From contig NZ_NERV01000005.1 of assembly GCF_003063315.1 (NCBI RefSeq), positions 62,001 to 126,000 of the forward strand: DNA of 64,000 nt. The letters run 5' to 3'. The position numbers were made by a program, and so were the translations under genes. This document shows positions 1 through 9,234 of this stretch, piece by piece (within the stretch, counting starts at the first letter, position 1; every line of letters starts with the position of its first letter). Source of the stretch: Limnohabitans sp. T6-5 (lineage in GTDB: Bacteria > Pseudomonadota > Gammaproteobacteria > Burkholderiales > Burkholderiaceae_C). The notes below the pieces were generated by a model, which did no database searches, was not told where the DNA came from, and saw nothing but the letters and a program-made list of their open reading frames with translations.

Positions 1-2
1 GC

Positions 3-485
3 TTGGTACAAGAGCTGGTGGCGGGCCAACACAAAGCCCTGGTGTTCAGCCAGTTCACCGACTACCTCAAGCTCTTGGCCGAGCGCCTGGAGGCCCTCGG
101 TGTGGCCTACCAATACCTGGACGGCAGCACCCCGGCTGCCGAGCGAGGCAAGCGGGTGGCCGCCTTTCAGCAAGGGCAGGGCGAGGTGTTTCTAATCAGC
201 CTGAAGGCGGGCGGCTTTGGCCTGAACTTGACGGTGGCCGACTACGTCATCATCGTCGACCCCTGGTGGAATCCGGCCGCCGAAGACCAGGCCAGCGGCC
301 GTGCCCACCGCATGGGCCAGCAACGCCCCGTCACCGTCTACCGCCTGGTCACCCAGGGTTCGGTGGAGGAGCGCATCTTGCAAATGCACCACGACAAACG
401 CAGCCTGGCCGACAGCATGCTCAACGACCAGGACGGCTCGGCCGTGCTGGATGCCTCCGCATTGGCGGAATTGCTCAGGGATTGA
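3..485 (+). CDS. SNF2-family DEAD/DEAH helicase, C-terminal part (5' truncated)
   Basis: This is the last 160 residues of a Swi2/Snf2-type ATPase; the frame is open at the left edge, so the true start lies outside the window. Helicase motif IV is visible as LVFSQFTDYL, followed by YLDGST. Motifs V and VI follow as SLKAGGFGLNLT, DPWWNPAAEDQASGRAHRMGQ and the VTVYRLV strand. The end (HHDKRSLADSMLN) is typical of bacterial RapA/HepA-like SNF2 proteins, which remodel nucleic-acid/protein complexes using ATP. The DEXH ATPase half is not visible, so the subfamily cannot be decided. The gene is followed by an inverted REP-like pair, not an obvious operon partner. Confidence 0.9.
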   Translation: MVQELVAGQHKALVFSQFTDYLKLLAERLEALGVAYQYLDGSTPAAERGKRVAAFQQGQGEVFLISLKAGGFGLNLTVADYVIIVDPWWNPAAEDQASGRAHRMGQQRPVTVYRLVTQGSVEERILQMHHDKRSLADSMLNDQDGSAVLDASALAELLRD

Positions 486-877
486 TCAGGCGCAAGCCAT
501 TTTTGCAGGTCGGGGCTTCAGCGCCGACATCTACACATCAGGGACCGTTGTCGGGGCTGAAGCCGACCTGAAAGACGAAAGCTTCTTGTCACACCTCGTA
601 GCGGCGGGTCCATTTTTTTCGATGGCATCGACCTGCGAGGCGTGGGGCCCGGGCAGCGCGGGGGCGCTCCGGGCCAGCTGCTCGGCCATGCTTTGCGGCA
701 GTTGCGGCAGGCGCTGGCGATGCGCAAAAAACGTCAGCTGCGCCACGCTCTTCACCCCCAGTGGCTTTATTGCCAAGCTCGGTCCCAGGATGTCAGTGCA
801 GCGCTCTTCACTGCTCCTTTTGTTCTCCGTCGGTTGCGCACTGGCTGTCGCTGTCTACTTCCGAGGAAATGTTAAAT
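486..877. other. Intergenic stretch with an inverted REP-like pair and no clear gene
   Basis: This stretch separates the helicase gene from the toxin gene. It holds the inverted repeat at 505-570. On the minus strand the frame stays open from about 531 to 855. Its translation contains GPSLAIKPLGVKSVAQ and is rich in Gln, Pro and Ala, but it has only a TTG start at 776, no ribosome binding site and no family that I recognise. It may be a decayed gene end. Confidence 0.4.
505..570. repeat. Inverted pair of REP-like sequences
   Basis: The arms are 505-528 (GCAGGTCGGGGCTTCAGC then GCCGAC) and 550-570 (GTCGGGGCTGAAGCCGAC then CTG), separated by about 21 bases. This is a single degenerate inverted pair of the element that forms the arrays at 61.0-62.0 and 63.0-63.3 kb. 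Its place just after the helicase stop codon suggests an RNA hairpin at the transcript end. Confidence 0.8.
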
Positions 878-1228
878 ATGCCGCCGTCATACCCGTCATA
901 CCCGTCATACCCGTCATACCCGTCATACCCGTCATACCCGTCATCGCGCTGTCGTGGCTCAATCGCTTGGGATAATCAAAAAGCACAAAGCAACTTGCTC
1001 AAGCATGGCGTGTCTTTTGACGAGGCTGTCAGCGTTTTTGGAGATGCTTTGGCCTTGACTTTTTCGGACTCTGATCACTCAATGGATGAAGACCGGAGCC
1101 GAACTTATGGAATCTTAAATAAGGAGCGACTTTTAGTGGTCGTTCACACGGAGCGTCGCAACACCATTCGAATCATCAGCGCAAGAAAGGCAACCCGATA
1201 TGAAAAAGACATCTACAAAAATGGCTGA
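878..1228 (+). CDS. BrnT-like (DUF497) toxin of a toxin-antitoxin pair
   Basis: The last 85 or so residues match the BrnT/DUF497 fold. IAWDNQKAQSNLLKHGVSFD corresponds to the family's W-D-x-x-K-x-x-x-N-x-x-K-H-G-V-S-F opening, and the C-terminal part carries IRIISARKATRYE with its Arg-Lys pair. Family members are small ribonuclease toxins neutralised by an adjacent antitoxin. I chose ATG 878 because GAGGA at 863-867 lies ten bases upstream; ATG 869 is also in frame but too close to that site. This start adds an unusual N-terminal run of Tyr-Pro-Ser repeats absent from ordinary BrnT proteins. The next gene starts inside this one, a coupling common in such pairs. Confidence 0.8.
   Translation: MPPSYPSYPSYPSYPSYPSYPSSRCRGSIAWDNQKAQSNLLKHGVSFDEAVSVFGDALALTFSDSDHSMDEDRSRTYGILNKERLLVVVHTERRNTIRIISARKATRYEKDIYKNG
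883..945 (+). repeat. Seven tandem 9-bp repeats (CCCGTCATA) inside the toxin reading frame
   Basis: Seven consecutive 9-bp units; the first begins with G instead of C and the last ends with C instead of A. Nine is a multiple of three, so changes in copy number keep the frame. In the toxin frame each unit reads Tyr-Pro-Ser; in the next frame the units read Val-Ile-Pro. No in-frame start codon lies between the repeat and the conserved toxin domain, so the repeat is probably translated. Confidence 0.9.
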
Positions 1229-1466
1229 TCTGGATATTCCTGAATTGAAGCGCGACCAACTGGGCAAGGGGGTTCGCGGCAAGTACCTCAAACATTTCGT
1301 GCAGGGCAGCAATGTCGTGGTGTTGCAGCCCGAAATTCTGAAGGCATTTCCGACTTCTGAAGCCGTCAATAAGGCTTTGGCCAGCATGCTGGCTTTCGCT
1401 CACGAAACGCAAGTCCTGTCTGTTCGTACAAAGACCACCACGCGCAAACGCTTGGCGGCTTCCTGA
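1200..1466 (+). CDS. Antitoxin partner of the BrnT-like toxin
   Basis: An 88-residue basic protein whose ATG lies 29 bases inside the toxin gene, so the two are read as one transcript. It begins MKKTSTKMADLDIPEL and continues through GVRGKYLKHFVQGSNVVVLQ to a segment like a small DNA-binding or dimerisation domain (FPTSEAVNKALASMLAF), ending in a Thr/Arg/Lys tail. It lacks the usual BrnA signature but resembles the short 'hypothetical' partners often found behind DUF497 toxins. Function is inferred from position and size; autoregulation of the pair would be expected. Confidence 0.7.
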   Translation: MKKTSTKMADLDIPELKRDQLGKGVRGKYLKHFVQGSNVVVLQPEILKAFPTSEAVNKALASMLAFAHETQVLSVRTKTTTRKRLAAS

Positions 1467-1514
1467 CCTAAATTGCACGAAGCGCCTCTGAGCCCTGGCG
1501 TGGGATCGGCAGCT

Positions 1515-1544
1515 GAGTCTGCCGCAGGCACCTGCGACCGACTC
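1515..1544. terminator. Hairpin between convergent antitoxin and gap genes
   Basis: An imperfect 30-nt palindrome: GAGTC at the left, CGCAGG-CA-CCTGCG in the middle, GACTC at the right. It lies between the convergent 3' ends at 1466 and 1554. There is no T run on either side, so it could be a processing or Rho-linked end instead of a classical intrinsic terminator. Confidence 0.45.
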
Positions 1545-1553
1545 AACCAACGC

Positions 1554-2570
<1,017 letters not shown>

Positions 2571-2648
2571 TCAGGAGAAAGTTACGAAACCGTTACGTAA
2601 CCGGATTTGAGAACAAGACCCTTGCATGAGCCTGATCCCTGAACGTGA

Positions 2649-2672
2649 CTTCAGCGCCCACAGGCGCTGAAG
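2649..2672. terminator. Perfect 10-bp hairpin between tkt and gap
   Basis: CTTCAGCGCC, loop CACA, then GGCGCTGAAG. It lies in the 143-base gap between the tkt stop and the gap start. No T run follows on the minus strand, so partial termination, RNA processing or transcript stabilisation are all possible. Confidence 0.5.
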
Positions 2673-2704
2673 AGGTTGAACCGGTCAGTGTGTAGGGGCC
2701 TGAA

Positions 2705-4735
2705 TCAGGCCTTGAGCAGGGCAGCGTGGACGGTGTCGGCCACGTTTTCGGCAGTGAAGCCGAAGTGTTTGAACAGCACAGGCGCTGGGGCCGACTCGCC
2801 GTAGGTGTCGATGCCGACCACGGCCGCGCAGCCGTATTTCCACCAGCCGTCGGTCGAGCCCATTTCCACCGCCACGCGGGGCAAGCCTGCGGGCAGCACG
2901 CTTTGTTTGTATTCGCTGTCTTGGCGGTCAAACACATTGGTGCTGGGCATGGAGACCACGCGCACACCGATCTTGCGCTCGGCCAGCAGCTTTTGCGCGG
3001 CCAGGGCCAGTTGCACTTCAGAGCCGGTGGCGATGATCACGCCGTGGGTCTTCTTGATGCCGACGTGTTCGGGCTCGGACAGCACATACGCGCCACGGCT
3101 GATGTCGCCCAGATCGCTCTTGGGCGAGTAAGCCAGGTTTTGGCGCGACAGCAGCAGGGCCGATGGGCGGTTGGCGTTTTGCAGGGCCACGGCCCAGGCC
3201 ACGGTGGTTTCGGCCGTGTCTGCCGGACGCCACACGTCCAGGCCGGGGATCAGTCGCAGGCTGGCGGCGTGCTCGATCGACTGGTGGGTTGGGCCGTCTT
3301 CGCCCAGACCGATGGAGTCGTGGGTGAACACATGGATCACGCGCTGCTTCATCAGCGCGGCCATGCGGATGGCGTTGCGCGAGTAGTCAGAGAAGGTGAG
3401 GAAGGTGCCGCCGTAGGGGATGTAACCGCCATGTAACGCGACGCCGTTCATGATGGCGGCCATGCCGAATTCGCGCACGCCGTAGTTGATGTGGCGGCCG
3501 ATTTTGCCGTCTTCGGTTTTGACCACGTCACCGGCGAGGTCCACGCGGAAGGCGGGGGTGCTCTTGGTGTTGGTCAGGTTGGAGCCGGTCAGGTCGGCCG
3601 AGCCGCCCAGCATTTCGGGCAGGGCCGCGGTGAAGGCTTCGAGTGCCAGCTGGCTGGCCTTGCGGCTGGCCACGGTCTCGCCCTTGGTGTGGGCGGCGAC
3701 CACGGCGTCAAACGCCACTTGGTTGAAGTTCTTGGGCAAGTCGCCCTTCATGCGGCGCACAAACTCTTTGGCCTCGGCGGGGAAAGCGGCTTTGTAAGCG
3801 GCAAAGGCGGTGTTCCACTCGGCTTCGCGGGCTTTGCCTGCGGCCTTGGCGTCCCAGTCGGCATACACCTCTTTGGGGATCTTGAAGGGCTCGGCCGTCC
3901 AGCCGATGGCTTCGCGGGTGAGTTTGATTTCTTCGGCGCCGAGCGGCTCGCCGTGGGCTTTGGAGGTGCCCGCACGGTTGGGCGAGCCCTTGCCGATGGC
4001 GGTCTTGCAGACGATCAGGGTGGGTTTGTCGGCGCTGTGGCGGGCAGCGGCGATGGCTTTGGACACAGCCGCAGCGTCGTGGCCGTCCACGGCGTCGATC
4101 ACGTTCCAGCCGCAGGCGGCAAAGCGCTGGGGCGTGTTGTCGATGAACCAGGGGGCGACTTTGCCGTCGATCGAGATGCCGTTGTCGTCGTACAGGGCGA
4201 TCAGTTTGTTCAACTTCCAGGCGCCAGCCAAGGCGCAGGCTTCGTGGCTGATGCCTTCCATCAGGCAGCCGTCACCCAGGAAGACGTAGGTGTGGTGGTT
4301 GACGATTTTGTGGCCGTCTTTGTTGAACTCGGCAGCCAGCATCTTCTCGGCCAGGGCCATGCCCACGGCGTTGGTGATGCCTTGGCCCAGCGGGCCGGTG
4401 GTGGTTTCCACGCCGGGCGTCACGCCCACTTCAGGGTGGCCAGCGGTTTTGCTGTGCAGTGTGCGGAAGTTCTTGATCTCTTCGATCGGCAAGTTGTAGC
4501 CGGTCAGGTGCAGCACCGAATAAATCAGCATGGAGCCGTGGCCGTTGGACAGCACAAAGCGGTCGCGGTTAGCCCAGTGCGGGTTTTTGGGGTTGTGTTG
4601 CAGGTGATCGCCCCACAGCGCCACGGCCATGTCGGCCATGCCCATGGGGGCGCCGGGGTGACCGGAGTTGGCTTGTTGAACGGCGTCCATTGCGAGGGCG
4701 CGGATGGCGTTCGCCATTTGCTGTGTGTTGGCCAT
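2705..4735 (-). CDS. tkt: Transketolase
   Basis: A 676-residue thiamine-diphosphate enzyme that moves two-carbon units between sugar phosphates in the pentose phosphate pathway. I start at ATG 4735 ([20 protein letters not shown]) because it matches the family N-terminus and is preceded by GGAG about nine bases upstream; an upstream in-frame extension runs into repeats. The ThDP motif begins GDGCLMEG and ends near DDNGISIDG. The pyrimidine-binding domain shows [14 protein letters not shown], with the conserved Asp-Ser and His residues. The stop codon lies within the palindrome GGCCTGA-A-TCAGGCC at 2697-2711. gap follows downstream. Confidence 0.97.
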   Translation of the reverse strand: MANTQQMANAIRALAMDAVQQANSGHPGAPMGMADMAVALWGDHLQHNPKNPHWANRDRFVLSNGHGSMLIYSVLHLTGYNLPIEEIKNFRTLHSKTAGHPEVGVTPGVETTTGPLGQGITNAVGMALAEKMLAAEFNKDGHKIVNHHTYVFLGDGCLMEGISHEACALAGAWKLNKLIALYDDNGISIDGKVAPWFIDNTPQRFAACGWNVIDAVDGHDAAAVSKAIAAARHSADKPTLIVCKTAIGKGSPNRAGTSKAHGEPLGAEEIKLTREAIGWTAEPFKIPKEVYADWDAKAAGKAREAEWNTAFAAYKAAFPAEAKEFVRRMKGDLPKNFNQVAFDAVVAAHTKGETVASRKASQLALEAFTAALPEMLGGSADLTGSNLTNTKSTPAFRVDLAGDVVKTEDGKIGRHINYGVREFGMAAIMNGVALHGGYIPYGGTFLTFSDYSRNAIRMAALMKQRVIHVFTHDSIGLGEDGPTHQSIEHAASLRLIPGLDVWRPADTAETTVAWAVALQNANRPSALLLSRQNLAYSPKSDLGDISRGAYVLSEPEHVGIKKTHGVIIATGSEVQLALAAQKLLAERKIGVRVVSMPSTNVFDRQDSEYKQSVLPAGLPRVAVEMGSTDGWWKYGCAAVVGIDTYGESAPAPVLFKHFGFTAENVADTVHAALLKA

Positions 4736-4823
4736 GTGGGGCAGCTCCGGGGGGATTATTCTGGAAAACCCGGATTTTAACGGGTGTGCGTTTGGCGCCT
4801 GTACCAAGCTTGTCAGGGCACAT

Positions 4824-5990
4824 GTCGGACTCTTCGAGTGCCGAGCTACGAGGGCGCTGGATTTTGTAGGTCGGTGGTCGCAGACTGCGACATTTTTGTG
4901 ATCGACCGCTGGTGCATGTATTTGGCGCTGTCGGTCATCGGGCACCTGTCGGACTCTTCGAATGCCGACCTACGAGGGTGCTGGTTTTTTGTAGGTCGGT
5001 GGTCGGAGACTCCGACATTTTTGTGATCGACCGCTGGTACATGCATTTGGCGCTATCGGTTATCGGGCACATGTCGGACTCTTCGAGTGCCGACCTACGA
5101 GGGTGCTGGTTTTTTGTAGGTCGGTGGTCGGAGACTCCGACATTTTTGTGATCGACCGCTGGTGCATGCATTTGGCGCTATCGGTCATCGGGCACCTGTC
5201 GGACTCTTCGAGTGCCGAGCTACGAGGGCGCTGGTTTTTGTGGGTCGGTGATTGGAGACTGCGTCATTTTTGCGATCGACCGCTGGTGCATGCATTTGGC
5301 GTTATCGGTTATCGGGCACATGTCGGACTCTTTGAGTGCCGACCTACGAGGGTGCTGGTTTTTTGTAGGTCGGTGGTCGGAGACTGCGACATTTTTGTGA
5401 TCGACCGCTGGTGCATGCATTTGGCGCTGTCGGTCATCGGGCACCTGTCGGACTCTTCGAATGCCGACCTACGAGGGTGCTGGTTTTTTGTAGGTCGGTG
5501 GTCGCAGACTCCGACATTTTTGTGATCGACCGCTGGTACATGCATTTGGCGCTATCGGTTATCGGGCACATGTCGGACTCTTTGAGTGCCGACCTACGAG
5601 GGTGCTGGTTTTTTGTAGGTCGGTGGTCGCAGACTCCGACATTTTTGTGATCGACCGCTGGTGCATGCATTTGGCGCTATCGGTCATCGGGCACCTGTCG
5701 GACTCTTCGAGTGCCGACCTACGAGGGTGCTGGTTTTTTGTAGGTCGGTGGTCGCAGACTCCGACATTTTTGTGATCGACCGCTGGTGCATGCATTTGGC
5801 GCTATCGGTCATCGGGCACCTGTCGGACTCTTCGAGTGCCGAGCTACGAGGGCGCTGGTTTTTGTGGGTCGGTGGTTGTAGGCTGCGACATTTTTTGTGA
5901 TCGACCGCTGGTGCATGCATTTGGCGTTATCGGTTATCGGGCACATGTCGGACTCTTCGAGTTCGGACCTGCGGAGATGCTGATTTCAGC
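4824..5990. repeat. Tandem array of ten ~125-bp hairpin units (REP-pair array)
   Basis: The element GTCGGACTCTTCGAGTGCC (with variants) starts at 4824, 4948, 5073, 5198, 5322, 5447, 5572, 5697, 5822 and 5947, giving a 124-125 bp period. Each unit contains a reverse hairpin ending CCGACCTAC, a T-rich spacer, a forward hairpin starting GTAGGTCGG and ending CTCCGAC or CTGCGAC, and a roughly 57-bp linker with GATCGACCGCTGG. Neighbouring units often alternate between CACCTG and CACATG before the element, suggesting a roughly 250-bp dimer as an expansion unit. The array fills the space between the Hsp70-like gene end and the tkt promoter region. Translations across it are repeat artefacts. Confidence 0.95.
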
Positions 5991-7239
5991 GGCTGTATGT
6001 CAGGCCGGAGGCGACGCCGCCGAACAAATCGCCTTCCACCAGGGGCACGTCCGGGAACTCGGTTTGAAGTGCGCGCTGAAATGTGCGCAGTGCCGAAGAC
6101 CCGCCGGTCAGATAGATGGCGTCGATCTGCTGTGCTTGCAAACCCGCACGCGTCACGCACTCTCGTGCACTCGCCACGGTGCGAGCCAGCAATTGGCTCA
6201 GATGGCTTTGCATGTCGTCAACGCCCAGTGGGGTTTGCAAGGCGCGCTGCAGGCACGACAGGTCAATGCCTGTGTCCGCGTCTGACACGGAGCAACGGAT
6301 TTTGGCTTGCTCGACTTCGTGGGCGATGTGGTGGCCGTGGCGCTCGGTCAGCACTTGCATCAGGCGTTCATGCAGGCGCAAGTCGCTGTAATTGCTGCGC
6401 AGGGTTTTGGCATGGGCGATGGCCTTGGGTTGGTATTGCCAGTGGATCAGGTGCCAGGTTGACAGGTCAAAAAACACCCGGTTGGGCACTTCGCGCTGTT
6501 CGGGGCCGATGTGCCGGTAACCCAGCAGCGGCATGACCTGCTCCAGGCTGAGTTTTTGGTCGTAATCAGTGCCGCCGATGTGCACGCCCGTGGTGGCCAG
6601 GATGTCGGCGCTGCGGTCGGCCTGGTGCATGCGCTCAGGGCCCAGGCGCACCACGGTGAAATCGGACGTGCCGCCGCCCAAGTCCACCACCAGCACCGTG
6701 CTGTCTTGCGTCAAGCGGCGTTCGTAGTCGAGCGCGGCGGCAATCGGCTCCAGCTGAAACGACACGTCTTCAAAACCCACAGCTTGTGCCGCTTGCCGCA
6801 GCGAGGTTTCGGCCTGGGCGTCTCGCTCGGCGTCATCGTCCACAAAGTGCACGGGCCTGCCCATGACCACACGCTGGGGCGCAAAGCCCAACGATTGGGT
6901 GGCGCGTTCACGCAGCGTGGTCAGAAATGTGCCGATGATGTCCTGAAAGCTAATTTGCTGGTGGTTGACCAGCGTGGTCTCCATCAACAAGGGGCTGCCC
7001 AACAGGCTTTTGAGCGAGCGCATCAAGCGGCCCTCGGTGCCTTCCAGGTAGTGGCCGATGGCGTCACGTCCGAAGTGGGTGCTGCCGTCTTCGGCGTTGT
7101 AGAACACGGCGGTGGGCATGGCCAGGGCATCGCCTTCCAGCGGGATCAGGCGTGCCGTGCCTTGGGGCGTGGCCCAGGCCATGGCCGAGTTGGAGGTGCC
7201 GAAGTCAATGCCGAGGGTGCCGGGGTGCGATGGGGTCAT
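5986..7239 (-). CDS. Hsp70-family protein, YegD-like
   Basis: 417 residues with the actin/Hsp70 ATPase fold and no substrate-binding domain, the build of the E. coli YegD group. The phosphate-1 loop is GIDFGTSNSAMAW near the N-terminus, phosphate-2 is VVDLGGGTSDFTVV, and the adenosine motif is IYLTGGSSALRTF near the end. I start at ATG 7239 because translation from there begins directly with the fold (MTPSHPGTLGIDFG); no strong ribosome binding site is visible. The role of YegD proteins is unsettled; chaperone activity is only inferred from the family. Its 3' end runs into the 125-bp repeat array. Confidence 0.88.
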   Translation of the reverse strand: MTPSHPGTLGIDFGTSNSAMAWATPQGTARLIPLEGDALAMPTAVFYNAEDGSTHFGRDAIGHYLEGTEGRLMRSLKSLLGSPLLMETTLVNHQQISFQDIIGTFLTTLRERATQSLGFAPQRVVMGRPVHFVDDDAERDAQAETSLRQAAQAVGFEDVSFQLEPIAAALDYERRLTQDSTVLVVDLGGGTSDFTVVRLGPERMHQADRSADILATTGVHIGGTDYDQKLSLEQVMPLLGYRHIGPEQREVPNRVFFDLSTWHLIHWQYQPKAIAHAKTLRSNYSDLRLHERLMQVLTERHGHHIAHEVEQAKIRCSVSDADTGIDLSCLQRALQTPLGVDDMQSHLSQLLARTVASARECVTRAGLQAQQIDAIYLTGGSSALRTFQRALQTEFPDVPLVEGDLFGGVASGLTYSR

Positions 7240-7438
7240 GAGCAAGAAGAGCTGAACACAGTCATGTGCCGGGAAGTGCCGGGAAGTGCGTGGCAGCGAC
7301 AGCCTGAGGCCGTCGATGCGTTTTGAGGACCGGCGATTGTGCCACCCCTTCTGACGCTTGGAGTCCGCTTGGCCGCCGGCAGGCCCGTCAAATCGTGGAA
7401 AATCAGACCCCGTTCGTCTTCCACCTACAAAACGCTCC

Positions 7439-7687
7439 ATGACCGAAGCCAACCAGCGCCCCGAACTGCCCGATCACCTGTCCATCGACGCGCGCAGCCC
7501 TTTTCACAACCGCGCCGTGTTCGAGCACGACATCGGCATCCGCTTCAACGGCAAAGACCGCAACGACGTGGAGGAATACTGCATCAGCGAAGGCTGGGTC
7601 AAGGTGCCCGCAGGCAAGACGCTGGACCGCAAAGGCCAGCCGCTCCTGATCAAGCTCAAGGGGCAGGTGGAGGCGTTTTACCGCTGA
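7439..7687 (+). CDS. DUF3297 family protein
   Basis: An 82-residue protein beginning MTEANQRPELPDHLSID and containing the family hallmark HDIGIRFNGKDRNDVEEYC, then EGWVKVPAGKTLDRKGQP. DUF3297 is a small conserved family of unknown function. ATG 7439 is preferred because the upstream in-frame residues are unlike the family. It is divergent from the Hsp70 gene and convergent with the CsgG-like lipoprotein gene. Confidence 0.88.
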   Translation: MTEANQRPELPDHLSIDARSPFHNRAVFEHDIGIRFNGKDRNDVEEYCISEGWVKVPAGKTLDRKGQPLLIKLKGQVEAFYR

Positions 7688-7690
7688 GGG

Positions 7691-7714
7691 GTTCAGGCCC
7701 TGCATGGCCTGAAC
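7691..7714. terminator. Hairpin between convergent DUF3297 and CsgG-like genes
   Basis: Perfect stem GTTCAGGCC, loop CTGCAT, GGCCTGAAC, four bases after the DUF3297 stop. Only a weak pyrimidine run (ACTTTC) follows on the plus strand. Its place between convergent genes supports a bidirectional transcript end. Confidence 0.55.
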
Positions 7715-7765
7715 ACTTTCAAATCCAGCTGGAGCAGGACTCAAAGACCCTGCCCCAGCGTGGCA

Positions 7766-9196
7766 TCACCAGTCTTTGTCTTTTGGTTTTTCAGCAGCCA
7801 CGGGTGCACTGGTTTTTTCAGCGGGCGCACTGGACTTGGCCTTGGGTTTGTCACCTGTTGCGGCGGCTTGCGGACTAGGTTCTGCAGGCTTGGCCTGAAC
7901 TTTACCCCTGAGCTGCAAGACGCCTGGCTCAATGCCTTCGAGCTTCACCTTCACATTGATCAGCTGTCCGTAAGACATTTTTTCAGTGACCCGGTTGACG
8001 ATCACTTCGCAGCACTCTGTCTCGATATTGCCGAGTGATTGACCGGTTTGCGGGTCTTTCATTTCCTTGCCCAGCTTGACCAATTTGTACTGGCCGCCTT
8101 CCACCACGGCGCCCTCGCCTTGGCTCAGGACCACAGCTTCACCGTCCAAGCTCACCACCGAAATCGGAAAGGTTTTTTGCATGATCGACTCTGTGGCCTT
8201 CTTGACCACCTCGACCTGCACATTGGCCACCGAGGTTTTTTCGTTGATGGAAGCCCCCAAAGTCGTGGGCGACACGGTCGGGAAATCACCTTTGAAAGTG
8301 TCTGATAGCATCACCTGACGGGTTGTCAAGTTCACCAGCCGTTGCGTGATCGACCATTTGCCTGAGTAACTAACCAATTCCCTGTCAGAGGTTTTGAGCT
8401 GCCGCGCCATTCGGTCATATGACAAAGAGTTGACCGCACCCACCCAGATCACGTCTGCACTCAGTGCCTGGTTCAATTTGGCCAAATCATTCTGACTGGT
8501 TTGACCGCTGCCGATCATCATCAATTCGCTCTCGATGTCACTGTCAAAGTCACGATCAAGCACCGTGAACCGACCCGTTTTGGTCAGTGACTCGATGATT
8601 TGCTGGCGGATCGGCTCCAGCACTTCATGAGCTGGCACATTGCGTCCACCAATGTTGAAACTTTGCTGCGTTGATTTGATCGGCGCCACAACGATCTTGA
8701 TTTTTCCCGCATCAGCAGGTGCTTTGAACTTGGCAATTTTTGCGGTGATATCCACCACATACACGCCGCCATTGCTCTTGGGAGGCGTCAATTTGTCGAC
8801 CTTGAATGTCGAGACCACGCCATTCGATTGCGTCACCACCGATTCAGCAAAGGCCTGGCTGTTCACCACCTCAGTTGCCTTGACAGAATCCGAGCCATTT
8901 TTGCTCTGCACGTCCAGTTGTGCGGTGGCTTTGGCAGAAATGTTCACGCTGGCCGACGAGGCATCCACCGCAGTGCCATTCACTTGCATGACGGCCGACT
9001 TCAACGCTTCACTCACGGCCGCAGAAGGCGTCAGACCCGTACCCGTGGTTTTGACTTCCACTTGTTCGACCTTCCCCACATCCGGGGTGCCGGTCAGATT
9101 CGGTTTATCGCTGTCAACTTTGACGGACTCTTCTTTTTTGTCACCACATGCGACCAATGCCGCAGACAGGATGACCCACGTAATCCAATTTTTCAT
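7766..9196 (-). CDS. CsgG/LpoB-like lipoprotein with Pro/Ala/Lys-rich tail
   Basis: 476 residues. The N-terminus is a lipoprotein signal with lipobox LVAC (Cys17) followed by DKKEES. The central part (about 165-330) resembles the CsgG/HfaB/LpoB fold: IKIVVAPI, then LTKTGRFTVLDRDFDSDIES and ADVIWVGAVNSL. This fold is known from outer-membrane secretion pores (CsgG) and peptidoglycan-synthase activators (LpoB). The last 45 or so residues are a low-complexity Pro/Ala/Lys tail. It is the last gene of a four-gene run of exported proteins, and its start codon is preceded by a hairpin with a T run. Whether it forms a pore cannot be judged from sequence alone. Confidence 0.8.
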   Translation of the reverse strand: MKNWITWVILSAALVACGDKKEESVKVDSDKPNLTGTPDVGKVEQVEVKTTGTGLTPSAAVSEALKSAVMQVNGTAVDASSASVNISAKATAQLDVQSKNGSDSVKATEVVNSQAFAESVVTQSNGVVSTFKVDKLTPPKSNGGVYVVDITAKIAKFKAPADAGKIKIVVAPIKSTQQSFNIGGRNVPAHEVLEPIRQQIIESLTKTGRFTVLDRDFDSDIESELMMIGSGQTSQNDLAKLNQALSADVIWVGAVNSLSYDRMARQLKTSDRELVSYSGKWSITQRLVNLTTRQVMLSDTFKGDFPTVSPTTLGASINEKTSVANVQVEVVKKATESIMQKTFPISVVSLDGEAVVLSQGEGAVVEGGQYKLVKLGKEMKDPQTGQSLGNIETECCEVIVNRVTEKMSYGQLINVKVKLEGIEPGVLQLRGKVQAKPAEPSPQAAATGDKPKAKSSAPAEKTSAPVAAEKPKDKDW

Positions 9197-9229
9197 AAAA
9201 AAAGAGTGCCATCTCTGGCACTCTCTCCT
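9197..9229 (-). promoter_or_regulatory. Terminator-like hairpin placed between Shine-Dalgarno and start codon
   Basis: Reading the minus strand: AGGAG (9229-9225), then a perfect stem AGAGTGCCA, loop GAGA, TGGCACTCT, then six more T residues, then ATG at 9196. The hairpin with its T run has the shape of an intrinsic terminator between the third and fourth genes of the operon. The only good ribosome binding site lies 28 bases from the ATG in linear sequence but about six bases away if the hairpin is folded. It could therefore attenuate transcription, bridge the ribosome binding site to the start, or do both. Confidence 0.75.
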
Positions 9230-9234
9230 GTTAA

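Noticed and set aside
531..776. Minus-strand frame upstream of the toxin gene as a gene
   Set aside because: TTG start only, no ribosome binding site, overlaps the inverted REP pair, no family recognised; could be a decayed gene end.
3491..4780. Open frame of 429 codons opposite transketolase
   Set aside because: Gly/Val/His-rich antisense shadow; the transketolase motifs on the other strand are unambiguous.
4784..5900. Several overlapping frames on both strands across the 125-bp array
   Set aside because: They repeat the same 41-42 residues because the DNA is tandemly repeated; no start signals, and the same occurs on both strands.
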